64,000 nt of DNA. Origin: Candidatus Acidulodesulfobacterium acidiphilum. GTDB taxonomy: Bacteria; SZUA-79; Acidulodesulfobacterales; Acidulodesulfobacteraceae. Position 1 is the first letter of the stretch. Every line of letters starts with the position of its first letter. The stretch spans positions 14,976-78,975 of the forward strand of contig SHMQ01000010.1 in assembly GCA_008534395.1 (NCBI GenBank), given 5' to 3'. The position numbers and the translations under genes were made by a program. The notes under the pieces are model-generated. The model was not told the origin of the DNA. It did not search any database and worked only from the letters and a program-made list of their open reading frames with translations. This document shows positions 1-9,311 of the stretch, in pieces.

Positions 1-1
1 A

Positions 2-787
2 GAAATAGACGATATTATTTTCGACGTCGAATCCGTTCTTAAAGAAAAAAAGCTGAAAGGCAAAAAAGTGCTGGTTACTGCCGGCGCCACGAGGGAATAT
101 TTGGATCCCGTAAGGTTTATGTCCAACGGTTCAAGCGGAAAAATGGGCATAAGCTTAGCGAATGCCGCGCTTAAAGCGGGAGCGGAAGTAACGCTTATCG
201 CCCTTAATATAGGAAACGAAGGTATTGCTAACGTTAGCGTCAACGGTAACGCTAAATACATAAATCACCGCATAAAGGTTATAAACCGCTCAGACTTTGC
301 AGGGCTTAAAGAGGCATTGCTCGCCGAATTTAAAAATACGGATATTCTTTTTATGGCGGCGGCGGTTTCGGATTATAGCTTTAAAGAAAAAAGCCCCGTA
401 AAGATTAAAAAAAGCGATATGAAACGCATAAGCGATAATATAGAAACATCGGACGAAAAAAATTACGATACCGGTAATTCAACCCCTCCAACCCTTAAAA
501 TAGAACTTATCCAAAACGAAGATTTATTAAAAGCCGTTTCAAAAATCAAAAAAGACGGACAGACGGTTTTCGGTTTTGCCGCCGAAACCGATTCCGCAAT
601 AGAAAACGGACGAAAAAAACTTTCAGAAAAATCCTTAGACTACATTTTCGTCAACGACGTATCAAAAGATATTATCGGAAGCGACGAGAACGAAGGCTTT
701 TTAATAAACAAGTCGGGCGAAATAAAAAATTTCAAAAGGGAAAGCAAAGAAAGCCTCGCCGAAAAATTAATCGACGAAATATCGTAA
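2..787 (+). CDS. coaBC: CoaBC, phosphopantothenoylcysteine synthetase (CoaB) part, 5' truncated
   Basis: This is the C-terminal CoaB half of the bifunctional coenzyme A enzyme, which couples 4'-phosphopantothenate to cysteine using CTP. The frame is open from base 2, so the gene starts outside the window; the GTG at 68 is an internal valine. The visible protein opens with the nucleotide-binding stretch VLVTAGATREYLDPVRF, then FMSNGSSGKMG and the AAAVSDY motif, and later FGFAAETD and VNDVS, all typical of CoaB. A low-complexity insertion of about 20 residues (near ISDNIETSDEKNYDTGNSTP) sits before the LIQNEDLL segment and is not typical of the family. Family assignment is firm; the CoaC half cannot be seen. 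Confidence 0.93.
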   Translation, partial: EIDDIIFDVESVLKEKKLKGKKVLVTAGATREYLDPVRFMSNGSSGKMGISLANAALKAGAEVTLIALNIGNEGIANVSVNGNAKYINHRIKVINRSDFAGLKEALLAEFKNTDILFMAAAVSDYSFKEKSPVKIKKSDMKRISDNIETSDEKNYDTGNSTPPTLKIELIQNEDLLKAVSKIKKDGQTVFGFAAETDSAIENGRKKLSEKSLDYIFVNDVSKDIIGSDENEGFLINKSGEIKNFKRESKESLAEKLIDEIS

Positions 788-947
788 AAACATTTCGCAA
801 GGTAAATAAATTTATTTTTAAAAATAACATTGTTTTTTTGATAAAAGATTATAAATATTTTAAAATTAATATTGTTGATGTAATAATTAATAATTAAAAA
901 TTAATAATTAATAAGTATTCAATAATTTTAAAAAATCGGGAGCTTAT

Positions 948-1517
948 ATGAACTTCATATTTTGGTTTTTTATTATAGCGGCGGTTCTAATTTTTATAAT
1001 AGTAGTTTCTTTGTATAATACTCTTATATCGAGAAGAAACGGCGTTAAATATGCATATTCAAGTATAGACGCGCTTCTTAAAAAGCGTTTTGATTTAATA
1101 CCCAATCTTGTTTCAGCCGCAAAAGAGTACATGAATTACGAAAAGAACCTTTTAAACCAACTTACCGAACTAAGGACTTCTTTTAAACCAGGTTCTATGA
1201 GTCCTCAGGAACTTGACAGCATAGATACGCAGTCTAAGGCATTAATAAAAGGAATATTTGCCGTTGCCGAAAATTATCCCGATTTAAAAGCCAGCCAAAA
1301 CGTATTGCAGCTTCAAGCGGCGTTAAACGAAGTGGAAGAACAGATTTCCGCCGCACGTAGAGCATATAATGCAGCCGTTATGCAGTATAATAATGCCGTC
1401 AACCAGTTTCCGTCTAATATAATAGCCAACGCATTTGATTTTAAACCCTCCGATTCATTTTCTATACCAGAGGGCGAAAGACAGAACGTTGACATAAAAG
1501 CTTTATTTAGGGATTAA
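948..1517 (+). CDS. lemA: LemA family membrane protein
   Basis: A 189-residue LemA-family protein with one N-terminal membrane helix (about residues 2-24) followed by a long helical domain. The segment after the helix, YNTLISRRNGVKYAYSSID, then KKRFDLIPNLV, is the family hallmark. The C-terminal half ends in the usual RAYNAAVMQYNNAVNQFPSN stretch. A Shine-Dalgarno-like GGGAGC precedes the ATG. The family's biochemical role is unsettled; in many bacteria it sits beside a DUF3137 or TPM-domain gene, as here. A weak ATAACATTGT palindrome lies about 115 bases upstream. Confidence 0.92.
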   Translation: MNFIFWFFIIAAVLIFIIVVSLYNTLISRRNGVKYAYSSIDALLKKRFDLIPNLVSAAKEYMNYEKNLLNQLTELRTSFKPGSMSPQELDSIDTQSKALIKGIFAVAENYPDLKASQNVLQLQAALNEVEEQISAARRAYNAAVMQYNNAVNQFPSNIIANAFDFKPSDSFSIPEGERQNVDIKALFRD

Positions 1518-1584
1518 ATATTTAGCAGTTTTTTAGCAATTCATCATAAATCGTTTAAAAAATTATTTTATATTTATTAATATT

Positions 1585-2505
1585 ATGACTGACGCTAATT
1601 TCGACAAATTTATAGAAGAAACTATTTATCCCGAACTTGAGCCTCTTGAAAAAAAGAGGCAGGAGAAAGTTAATATTTTCTGGATTATAACTGTATGTAT
1701 AATAGTATTAGATATTATTTTAATAGTTTTAATCCAAAGCATATTTTCCCTGTTTTTTATCGGCATAATTTCTTTAATAGGAATAGGTTTTCTTCGCAGT
1801 GGTTTATTTAAAAGCTACGATGCCGAATTTTCCGCGCATGCCATAGGCAATATAACAAAATTTATCGATAAAAACTTAACGTATAACAGAAACGCGTATA
1901 TCTCCCCAAACGAATATAAAGCGAGCAGGTTATTCCTTACAAGCTACGACGGATATACGGGAAGAGACTTGGTTTTGGGTAAATTAGACAAAACGGAAGT
2001 AAAATTTTCATACTTATATACTTATTACGAAGAAGAAACTGAAGATTCAGACGGGAATAAAACTACGCATAGATATACTATTTTCGACGGTTTATTTTTT
2101 ATTGCGGATTTTAATAAAAGATTTTCTGGAGAAGTATATCTGTTTCCGCACGGATTCAGATTTTTTTCTCCGAGAAAAGGCACTAAAAAAATTCCTTTGG
2201 AAAATCCTAATTTTAACGATATATTCGACGTTTACGGAAGCGATCCAGTCGTGTCGATGTATGCAATTTCGACAAGTTTAATGGACAGATTATTGAATTT
2301 TAAACAAAAAACCGGTTCAAAAATTAATATGTCCTTGATAGATTCTACGCTATATCTTGCCATAAGCGGCTACAAACCGTTCAAAGTTCCTATATTCGAT
2401 ACTGTTTACAACAAAGAAATATATTACGGTTACTTAAGGCAGTTGAAGTTTGCAAGCGGTATAGTGGACGAATTAAATTTAAACACGAGAATATGGAGCA
2501 AATAG
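1585..2505 (+). CDS. DUF3137 domain membrane protein
   Basis: A 306-residue protein with a cytosolic N-terminal helix, two close membrane helices (about residues 28-70), and a large soluble C-terminal domain with FDGLFFIADFNKRFSG, the characteristic centre of DUF3137. It follows lemA by 67 bases on the same strand, the common lemA-DUF3137 arrangement, so the two products probably act together at the inner membrane. No enzymatic motif is visible and no function is claimed. The stop codon is only three bases before a perfect stray CRISPR repeat. Confidence 0.85.
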   Translation: MTDANFDKFIEETIYPELEPLEKKRQEKVNIFWIITVCIIVLDIILIVLIQSIFSLFFIGIISLIGIGFLRSGLFKSYDAEFSAHAIGNITKFIDKNLTYNRNAYISPNEYKASRLFLTSYDGYTGRDLVLGKLDKTEVKFSYLYTYYEEETEDSDGNKTTHRYTIFDGLFFIADFNKRFSGEVYLFPHGFRFFSPRKGTKKIPLENPNFNDIFDVYGSDPVVSMYAISTSLMDRLLNFKQKTGSKINMSLIDSTLYLAISGYKPFKVPIFDTVYNKEIYYGYLRQLKFASGIVDELNLNTRIWSK

Positions 2506-2508
2506 TTT

Positions 2509-2544
2509 GTAAGAATATTTCCCTGATTTATAAGGGATTGCGAC
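2509..2544 (+). repeat. Orphan perfect CRISPR repeat
   Basis: A single 36-base copy identical to the repeat of the array that begins at 10986, in the same orientation. It starts three bases after the DUF3137 stop codon and has no second copy within array spacing. It contains the TCCCT/AGGGA hairpin and the ATTGCGAC 3' end, so Cas6 could in principle cut a transcript here. Since it is perfect, it is either recent or under selection. Confidence 0.95.
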
Positions 2545-2602
2545 TTACAAATATAAAATAAATCCGATATAAACTATAGGTATATATAGGGGATATAATA
2601 TT

Positions 2603-3013
2603 ATGGATAAAGAAAAATTAGGCGTTATAGACAATAACGGTAAGGTGCCTGAATTGAACGAAAAAGGATTTCAAAAAATACATCCTGTCGAAAATAATAA
2701 AGAAAATAGAAAGCTTGCTGCATTATTAGCATTTTTAGTATTTGCTATTGCAGGTCTTTTTTGTCTTTTAATAGACTTTACAGTAAGAAATGACGGGATT
2801 TTCGGCTTTCTTGCTTTTATTTGCGCATGGCCGGCATTAATAATTCCACCGATTATTATGGGCAATACGAGCTGGAATAAAGAATGGAAAGAATCAGAAT
2901 GGAACGAAGCAGACTTTGAGTCAGACCATAAATATGGAGAATACGAAAGCAGAGAAGACGACCCGATTACAGGAACGGATTACGCCGGTTCGGACGGAAA
3001 TATATATAGTTAA
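2603..3013 (+). CDS. Hypothetical small membrane protein
   Basis: A 136-residue protein I do not recognise. It has a hydrophilic N-terminus of about 35 residues, two predicted membrane helices (about 38-60 and 68-90), and an acidic tail rich in Glu, Asp and Ser with YGEYESREDDP. The ATG at 2603 follows GGGGATATAAT. It may be a lipid- or partner-binding accessory of the preceding LemA/DUF3137 pair, but the only support is position. The stray CRISPR repeat lies between it and the DUF3137 gene. Confidence 0.55.
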   Translation: MDKEKLGVIDNNGKVPELNEKGFQKIHPVENNKENRKLAALLAFLVFAIAGLFCLLIDFTVRNDGIFGFLAFICAWPALIIPPIIMGNTSWNKEWKESEWNEADFESDHKYGEYESREDDPITGTDYAGSDGNIYS

Positions 3014-3094
3014 AATTTTTACCGTTTTTTATCTTATTTATATTTTGCAGTTTTGGACAGGCTTATTCTTCTTTTTTAATCTTTTTTAATCGCG

Positions 3095-3104
3095 ACAACG
3101 TTGT
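3095..3104. promoter_or_regulatory. Palindromic operator candidate ACAACGTTGT
   Basis: A perfect 10-base palindrome centred 32.5 bases before a TATAAT at 3132-3137, upstream of the csm operon. Near-identical ACAACATTGT sites sit at the same distance from -10 hexamers in front of the outer-membrane gene (18133) and cas6 (39832). The position fits an activator bound just upstream of the -35 region. The binding protein is unknown. Confidence 0.4.
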
Positions 3105-3181
3105 TTTTTAATTTATTTAAAATATTTGTATTATAATACTTTCATCTTAAAATAATAATTATTTACAATAATTATTTACTA

Positions 3182-3210
3182 TTGACATACAAGGTTAAAA
3201 TTATTATAAT
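3182..3210 (+). promoter_or_regulatory. Sigma-70 consensus promoter for the csm operon
   Basis: TTGACA at 3182-3187, exactly 17 bases of spacing, then TATAAT at 3205-3210. Both hexamers match the consensus perfectly. Transcription would begin near 3217 and run into cas10 at 3271. A second TATAAT (3132-3137) with an upstream palindrome could be an additional, regulated start. Confidence 0.75.
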
Positions 3211-3270
3211 TTCAATATAAATTATAAGAAGTATAATTTATATATTAACAATTTAATATAAAATAAATTT

Positions 3271-5955
3271 ATGGATTTTGTTAATAAAATATCGATTGCC
3301 GCATTACTTCACGATATCGGAAAATTTTACCAAAGAGCCGGTCTTAATTTAAAAAATCCAAATAATTATTCATACTGTCCAACTTACAACCAATCAAATT
3401 CGCACATACATTCAGCATTTACAGCCCAATTTTTCGATGATTTTGAAAATAAATTTTCAATCTTCTTAGACGCAAATGAAAATTCAGACGATAATATTAT
3501 AAATCTTGCGTCGTATCACCATAAACCTTCATCGCCGCATCAGCAGATAATTACAGAAGCGGATTGTTTAGCAAGCGGTTTCGACAGAACCGGGTATGAC
3601 GAATACAATGCTTACGTCAGTTTAAACGAGCAAGAACAGAAACAGCAGGAAAGGTACGATAAAGCAAGGCTTTTGTCGCCTTTTTCAAAGCTTTACCTTG
3701 GCAAAAACGTCAAAGAAGCAAAACTTGACGAATATTTTTACGAAATAGACGAATTAGTTCCCGAAAATATATTTCCAAAATCTTTAAAAGAATTAGATTC
3801 GAATAATACCTCAAACTCCAAACCCTCCGAAAAATATTTAAAATTATGGGATAAGTTTAAAGCCGATTTTAATTTATTAGATTTTAGTCAAGCTACGGAA
3901 AATTTTAATAATTTTTATCAAAGTCTGCTGTATGTTTTGGAAAGATATACTTCTTTTATCCCCTCTTCCAGTTACCATACTATTGCCGATATCTCGCTTA
4001 TAGATCACTCTAAAGTAACTTCGGCCATAGCGACTGCATTGTATAAATTCCAAGAAGGCTGTAATAATTTTGACGTAATAAATATTAAAAATAGGGAAGA
4101 TTATAAATATTTAATGGTACAAGGGGATTTTACCGGAATTCAAAAATTTATTTTCGACAGATACGGCAAATCAAACAAATTTGCGGCAAAAATATTAAGG
4201 GCAAAGTCTTTGTTCGTATCCGCATTTACGGAACTTTCGGCTTCTTATATATGCAATAAAAGCGGCGTTAACAATGCATGCATATTAATTAATGCAGGCG
4301 GAAAATTCGTGCTGTTGCTGCCTAATAATCAGAATATTAAAAATATTATTGCCGAAGCTGAAGCTAACATAAACGATAATTTTTTGTACGGAGCTACTTA
4401 TTCGCAAACTATTTTTAATATTACGTCTATTCCTTTTTGCGGTAACGATTTTAAAATGGGAGTTTCTAATTTTTCTAAAAAAATGAAAGAACTTGCAGAA
4501 TCGCTCGAATTGAAAAAATTGAAACCTGCTATAAAAAAAGAAAAATTTGTTTTTAATAATTATCTTGACGAAGTTTCTAAAGCAGAAGGAGTATGTGAAA
4601 TTTGCGGAATAAGACCTATAACTACTTCAAAAAATATAGACAAAGAAAAAATAAGTTTATGTATTTTCGATAAAATAGCGGTAGAAAACGGTGAAGAACT
4701 TGTCAAGAACGATTTTATAATATTGAAAAACGGATTATTCGTCAAAAGCATAGAAAACTTAATTGACGAAGGCAAAAATAAATATGATTTTATCGATTTT
4801 GCAAAACTTAACGGCTCTACGTTAAACAAAAAAATTGATAAAGACGATGTAGTTTACGACGTAAGAGGCATATACGACGAAAACGGTAAATCTTTCGATT
4901 TTTCCGGTTATGCCAAAAAACCTTATAAAGCATATGTGCCGGTATTCAAAGAAACCGACGACAAAAATTTAAGATATGAAGATCTATCTAAAACCGATAT
5001 AAAAAACGACGTAATGCCCGGTTCTTTAAAACTATTTAATTATATAGCAAGGGACGGCAGAAAAATAATTTATGAAAACGGACGCGAAAAATCTGTAGGA
5101 GTTTCTCACCTTGCAGTATTAAAAGGAGACATAGACAACGCCGGAGAAATTTTCATAAATGGATTTAAAAAAATAAATGCGGAAAATAATATCAATAATT
5201 TGGATAATGCCAAAGATATAGAAGATATATATACTATATCAAGATTTTCCATGATGTCGAGAATGTTCGATTATTTTTTCGGGGTCTGGCTGCCTTATAA
5301 TTTTTTAACTAAAGAATATAGCTCTATATATACTATATTTGCCGGAGGCGACGACCTGTTTTTGGTCGGACCGTGGAATCAAATTATATGTTTAGCCGAA
5401 TTGGTTTCTAAGAAAATTAAAGAACTTGCAGGACTCAATGAAGAAGTTCATATTTCTATAGGCATAGCTCTTGCTTCTTCAAGTGTTCCCGTTTATCAAC
5501 TTTCTGATAAAGCTGAAGACGAATTAGAAAAATGTAAAAATCTTAATGGTAAAAATGCGGTAACTGTTTTCGGAAAAACGCTTAAGTGGGACGAGTTTTA
5601 TAAAGTATTTGCAAAAAAACAGTATTTTGGCGAACTACTCGAAGATGAAAATGGAAATGGAAATAAAGCAGAAAATAAACACAACGCAGTATCAATCGGA
5701 TATATTTATAGAATTATGAAGTTTATAGAAATGAACGAAAAAATAGAAAATTGCAAGAAAAACGGCGGCATTAATTTAAACTGCCTATATGAAAATGCTA
5801 AATGGAGGGCGTTATTCAGATATATTACACATAGAAATTACGGCGACAATAAACTTTTGACGGAAAAATTAAATGAAATACCCGAAAATATTGAAAAATT
5901 TGGAGACAAATTAATAATACCAATTAGTTATGCAATTTATGAAAGGAGGGTTTGA
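3271..5955 (+). CDS. cas10: Cas10/Csm1, type III-A effector large subunit
   Basis: The 894-residue signature subunit of the Csm complex. When crRNA pairs with target RNA it makes cyclic oligoadenylates from ATP and can cut single-stranded DNA. An N-terminal HD domain carries ALLHDIGKFYQR (H15, D16). A central zinc-binding site shows CEICGIRP. The cyclase palm carries AGGDDLFLVG with the GGDD motif at 692-695. Both the HD and GGDD motifs are intact, so both activities are expected. It is first in the csm operon; csm2 begins two bases after its stop. The cyclic oligoadenylate output fits the CARF proteins encoded at 9312, 19515 and 41255. Confidence 0.96.
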   Translation: MDFVNKISIAALLHDIGKFYQRAGLNLKNPNNYSYCPTYNQSNSHIHSAFTAQFFDDFENKFSIFLDANENSDDNIINLASYHHKPSSPHQQIITEADCLASGFDRTGYDEYNAYVSLNEQEQKQQERYDKARLLSPFSKLYLGKNVKEAKLDEYFYEIDELVPENIFPKSLKELDSNNTSNSKPSEKYLKLWDKFKADFNLLDFSQATENFNNFYQSLLYVLERYTSFIPSSSYHTIADISLIDHSKVTSAIATALYKFQEGCNNFDVINIKNREDYKYLMVQGDFTGIQKFIFDRYGKSNKFAAKILRAKSLFVSAFTELSASYICNKSGVNNACILINAGGKFVLLLPNNQNIKNIIAEAEANINDNFLYGATYSQTIFNITSIPFCGNDFKMGVSNFSKKMKELAESLELKKLKPAIKKEKFVFNNYLDEVSKAEGVCEICGIRPITTSKNIDKEKISLCIFDKIAVENGEELVKNDFIILKNGLFVKSIENLIDEGKNKYDFIDFAKLNGSTLNKKIDKDDVVYDVRGIYDENGKSFDFSGYAKKPYKAYVPVFKETDDKNLRYEDLSKTDIKNDVMPGSLKLFNYIARDGRKIIYENGREKSVGVSHLAVLKGDIDNAGEIFINGFKKINAENNINNLDNAKDIEDIYTISRFSMMSRMFDYFFGVWLPYNFLTKEYSSIYTIFAGGDDLFLVGPWNQIICLAELVSKKIKELAGLNEEVHISIGIALASSSVPVYQLSDKAEDELEKCKNLNGKNAVTVFGKTLKWDEFYKVFAKKQYFGELLEDENGNGNKAENKHNAVSIGYIYRIMKFIEMNEKIENCKKNGGINLNCLYENAKWRALFRYITHRNYGDNKLLTEKLNEIPENIEKFGDKLIIPISYAIYERRV

Positions 5956-5957
5956 TT

Positions 5958-6458
5958 ATGGTATATTCTCAAGGAAATAGCGGCAGTCATTATAATAAAG
6001 AAGGGGGTAACAGAGGTAGTAATAACAACTTTCATGCTAATGCCCCCGCTCCTCCCATTAATATAAATATTGAACTTTACGAAGGTAACGATAAAAGCAA
6101 AATCAGGCTCGACCTCTTTGATACGCAGGCTGAAAAACATGCAAAAGGCATAATAGACGAACGCAAAAATAAAATAAATCAGATTAGAATATTTTATAAT
6201 CAGTTTATAGTTTTAAATGAAAAAATAAACAATTCCGAAGAAAACTTTCGCAGACAGCTTCCTTATATAAAAATGATTAAAGCCAGAGTCAAATATTCAA
6301 AAGGCAGAAAAAATATCGGCGATTATTTTGAAAATTTTCTATTAAAATGCGTAGATAAGGTCAATACGTTAGAAGATTTTAAAATTATATGCAGTTTTTT
6401 TGAAACAGTAGTAGGATATGCGACTTATTATGACAAAGAAAATAATCATGCGCAGTAA
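5958..6458 (+). CDS. csm2: Csm2, small subunit of the Csm complex
   Basis: A small helical protein with a disordered Gly/Asn-rich N-terminus (about 35 residues) followed by the Csm2-type helical core: IRIFYNQFIVLNEKI, then LPYIKMIKARVKYSKGR, and FENFLLKCVDKV. The ATG at 5958 is preferred over an upstream TTG at 5952 because AAGGAGGG sits seven bases before it, at the end of cas10. Csm2 lines the target-RNA groove of the complex together with Csm3. It is longer than typical Csm2 because of the flexible N-terminal extension. Confidence 0.88.
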   Translation: MVYSQGNSGSHYNKEGGNRGSNNNFHANAPAPPININIELYEGNDKSKIRLDLFDTQAEKHAKGIIDERKNKINQIRIFYNQFIVLNEKINNSEENFRRQLPYIKMIKARVKYSKGRKNIGDYFENFLLKCVDKVNTLEDFKIICSFFETVVGYATYYDKENNHAQ

Positions 6459-6501
6459 TTATGATATTTAATATATAAATATTTGAAATGAGGAGTAAAA
6501 A

Positions 6502-7203
6502 ATGAAACTTATTAAAATAATAAAACTTGAAGGCAATATAATATTGAAATCAGGTTTGCATATAGGAAGCGGAAGCGATGAAATTAAAATCGGCGGAACT
6601 GATCAGCCGGTTATAAAAAATCCTATAGACGGAATGCCTTATATTCCGGGTTCTTCGTTAAAAGGTAAAATCAGGTCGTTAATAGAATGGAAAGAGGGGA
6701 AGATAGGTTCAGACGGAGGCCCTTATTCTACGGATAATTCTAACGATAGCATAGCAAGAATTTTTGGGAACGGCAAAAATAAAGAATCATACAAAGGAGG
6801 TCCGACGAGGGTAACTTTTAACGATAGCTATTTAAATTCCAAATATATAGAAGATTGGAAAATAAATGAAAATATGGATAAATTATTTGAAATAAAAACC
6901 GAAGTCTCAATAGACAGGGTTAAAGGAACCGCAAGCGGCGCCGGACCAAGGAGAATGGAAAGAATAGTAAGCGGCGCTTTATTTGATTTTTCTTTATCTT
7001 ATAAAGTATTTGACATGGAAAATAACGATGATAGCGGGAAAATAGACGAAGAAAATTTTAAAACTTTACTTAAAGGCATGAGAATGCTTGAATTGGACTC
7101 TTTAGGGGGGAGCGGTTCAAGAGGTTACGGCAAGATAGAATTTATTAATTTAAAAAAAGATAACAACGAAGAAATAGATTTAAAAAAAATCAATATAGAT
7201 TAA
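6502..7203 (+). CDS. csm3: Csm3, backbone RAMP and target-RNA nuclease
   Basis: A 233-residue RAMP protein forming the backbone of the Csm complex. The motif GLHIGSGSDEIKIGGTDQPV contains D34, which corresponds to the conserved aspartate that cuts target RNA every six bases. The glycine-rich stretch YIPGSSLKGKIRSLIEW and the C-terminal GSGSRGYGKIEF are typical RAMP loops. A good ribosome site, GAGGAGT, precedes the ATG. It is the third gene of the csm operon. Confidence 0.95.
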   Translation: MKLIKIIKLEGNIILKSGLHIGSGSDEIKIGGTDQPVIKNPIDGMPYIPGSSLKGKIRSLIEWKEGKIGSDGGPYSTDNSNDSIARIFGNGKNKESYKGGPTRVTFNDSYLNSKYIEDWKINENMDKLFEIKTEVSIDRVKGTASGAGPRRMERIVSGALFDFSLSYKVFDMENNDDSGKIDEENFKTLLKGMRMLELDSLGGSGSRGYGKIEFINLKKDNNEEIDLKKINID

Positions 7204-7211
7204 CATAAATT

Positions 7212-8186
7212 ATGAAATCTCTTAAAATTAAAGTAAAACCGTTGTCTTCATTCGGCACCAAATTTCAGAGCGATACGTTGTTCGGACAATTCTGTTGGAT
7301 TTACGGATATTTAAACGGATTTAAAAAGCTTGAAGAAATACTTGAAAATGTTAACGAAAATCGCTTTATAGCTTTTTCCGACGGTTTTATCAACGATTTG
7401 CTTCCGAAACCGATAATAGAACCATATAAATTTGAAGGCGACGAATTAAAGAATGCTAAAGAATATAAAAAAACGGAATTTATTAAATCCGATTTTTTAA
7501 TGAAAAATCGCTTGGATTTGAGAGATAAAAATATTTTTGATAATTGGTTAAAATGTAAAATTAACTCCGTTGAAAAAAATACTGATAAATCTGTTACGAT
7601 AACCGAAAATGTTTTAAAAAATTCAATAAATAGAATAACGGGAACGACTTTCGACGGACAGTTGTACAATTCCGAAGAGACGTATTTTAATACAGTAAAT
7701 ACTTCTATAACTTATTACGTAAAATATAACGAAACGATAATAAATATTGAAGAGCTTAAGAACATCATAAATTTAATAGGCGAACTTGGTTTCGGAAAAG
7801 ATGCATCGACAGGCAAAGGTCGATACAAATTAGAGGATGGAGATTCATCTATAATTGAAGAACCGGAAGAATTGAAATATTTCGACGGCGCTAACGCTTT
7901 TATGACTCTTTCGCATGGAGTACCGTACGATTATAATGAAACGGAATCGGATTGTTATGTAAATTACGGCAAAATAATTACCAAATTTCCTAAGCATGGA
8001 GGTTTTTTGTCGAACGGGGATTATTTTAAAAATCCTTTTGTAGCTTACAGGCCTGGCTCTACTTTTTTAATAAAAAATACCGAAAATGTAAAAGATATAT
8101 ATGGAAAAGCATTGAGCAATATATCGAGGCATGGCAAAAATCATATTCAGGGAACTTTTTTAATGCCGTTTTTCATAAAAATTTAA
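7212..8186 (+). CDS. csm4: Csm4, RAMP subunit binding the crRNA 5' handle
   Basis: A 324-residue RAMP protein. The N-terminus KVKPLSSFGTKFQSDTLFGQ and WIYGY match the Csm4 family, and GELGFGKDASTGKGRY is the glycine-rich loop. C-terminally it has MTLSHGVPYD and HIQGTFLMPFFI. Csm4 pairs with Cas10 and holds the 8-base handle of the crRNA, here expected to be ATTGCGAC. It begins eight bases after csm3. Confidence 0.92.
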   Translation: MKSLKIKVKPLSSFGTKFQSDTLFGQFCWIYGYLNGFKKLEEILENVNENRFIAFSDGFINDLLPKPIIEPYKFEGDELKNAKEYKKTEFIKSDFLMKNRLDLRDKNIFDNWLKCKINSVEKNTDKSVTITENVLKNSINRITGTTFDGQLYNSEETYFNTVNTSITYYVKYNETIINIEELKNIINLIGELGFGKDASTGKGRYKLEDGDSSIIEEPEELKYFDGANAFMTLSHGVPYDYNETESDCYVNYGKIITKFPKHGGFLSNGDYFKNPFVAYRPGSTFLIKNTENVKDIYGKALSNISRHGKNHIQGTFLMPFFIKI

Positions 8187-8216
8187 CTTAAAATTTAAAT
8201 AAATTTTAAAGCAAGT

Positions 8217-9305
8217 ATGAAAAAAACTATAGAAATATACAAAGTAGAATTGACTACAATAACGCCTATACATATAGGTACCGGAGAAGATTACGTGCCG
8301 GTAGATTACGTCATAAAAGATAGCGGAGATAAAAAATATTTTTTTTATTTTATTAACAGAGATAAGTTTATTGATTATATAATTAATTCCGGTAAATACG
8401 ACGAGCTTTTAAAAATTAGCAATTTAAATGATTTTCTTAAAATCAACGAATATATTTATAATAATTTTAACGATGAAATGATTGATTGGAAGATGCAGGT
8501 TTCAAAAAATGTTTTTGAAATATACAAAAAAAATATTGAGATGGGCGTTAAAAAAAACGAAATCAATCGTTTAGAAATAAGGTCGTTTATTCAGGATAGT
8601 TTCAAAAAAAATATATATATACCGGGAAGTTCCATAAAAGGTTCGATTAGAACCGCCGTTTTAAATTATAAAATTAGAAACGGAAAGAAAGTCGATAATT
8701 TTGTCGATAAATCAAATTCTAAAGAAGTTGAAAAAAGCATATTAAATATTAAAGAAAAAAATAGTTCCGACGATCCGTTCAGATTAATTAAAATATCCGA
8801 TTTTATGCCTGAATCTGACGAAAAAAGGGATTCTTTCGTCGACAGGGTCGTCAACGTGAAATCAGGAAAAGATTTATCTGAAGGAAAAGGCGTTCCGGTG
8901 TTAATGGAGTTAGCTTTAAGAGAGAGGAAATTTATAGGTACTATTACTGTAATTAACGACGGCTCAAATCCAGATAATATAAATATCAATACAATCAGAG
9001 AAGCTATGAACTATCATTACGGCGAAAGTTGTTATAATTTTGAATCTCAGACATTTCCTAATGTTTTTAATAATGATATTATTAGCTTATTTGAAAAAAA
9101 TAAAGACGAAATTAAAATTAATAAAAACGCATTTTTAATGAAGATAGGCAACCATTCAGGGGCATTCGAAGTAACCATGGAGGGTTATAGAAAAATTAAA
9201 ATTAAAAATAAATCTAGTTATAGCTTATCCGATAGGCAAACTACGCTATGGATTCTTAAATCAAACAAATACCCTTTAGGCTGGGTAAAATGTAATATAA
9301 TTTAA
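8217..9305 (+). CDS. csm5: Csm5, RAMP cap subunit
   Basis: A 362-residue RAMP protein with TPIHIGTGEDYVPVDYVI near the N-terminus and YIPGSSIKGSIRTAVLNY in the middle, the two motifs that identify Csm5. It caps the 3' end of the crRNA in the Csm complex and helps crRNA maturation in studied systems. It lies in the csm operon between csm4 and the CARF nuclease, six bases before the latter. Confidence 0.93.
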   Translation: MKKTIEIYKVELTTITPIHIGTGEDYVPVDYVIKDSGDKKYFFYFINRDKFIDYIINSGKYDELLKISNLNDFLKINEYIYNNFNDEMIDWKMQVSKNVFEIYKKNIEMGVKKNEINRLEIRSFIQDSFKKNIYIPGSSIKGSIRTAVLNYKIRNGKKVDNFVDKSNSKEVEKSILNIKEKNSSDDPFRLIKISDFMPESDEKRDSFVDRVVNVKSGKDLSEGKGVPVLMELALRERKFIGTITVINDGSNPDNININTIREAMNYHYGESCYNFESQTFPNVFNNDIISLFEKNKDEIKINKNAFLMKIGNHSGAFEVTMEGYRKIKIKNKSSYSLSDRQTTLWILKSNKYPLGWVKCNII

Positions 9306-9311
9306 AATATT

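Noticed and set aside
944-1495. Minus-strand open frames opposite lemA.
   Set aside because: They are shadows of the lemA reading frame with no start signals.
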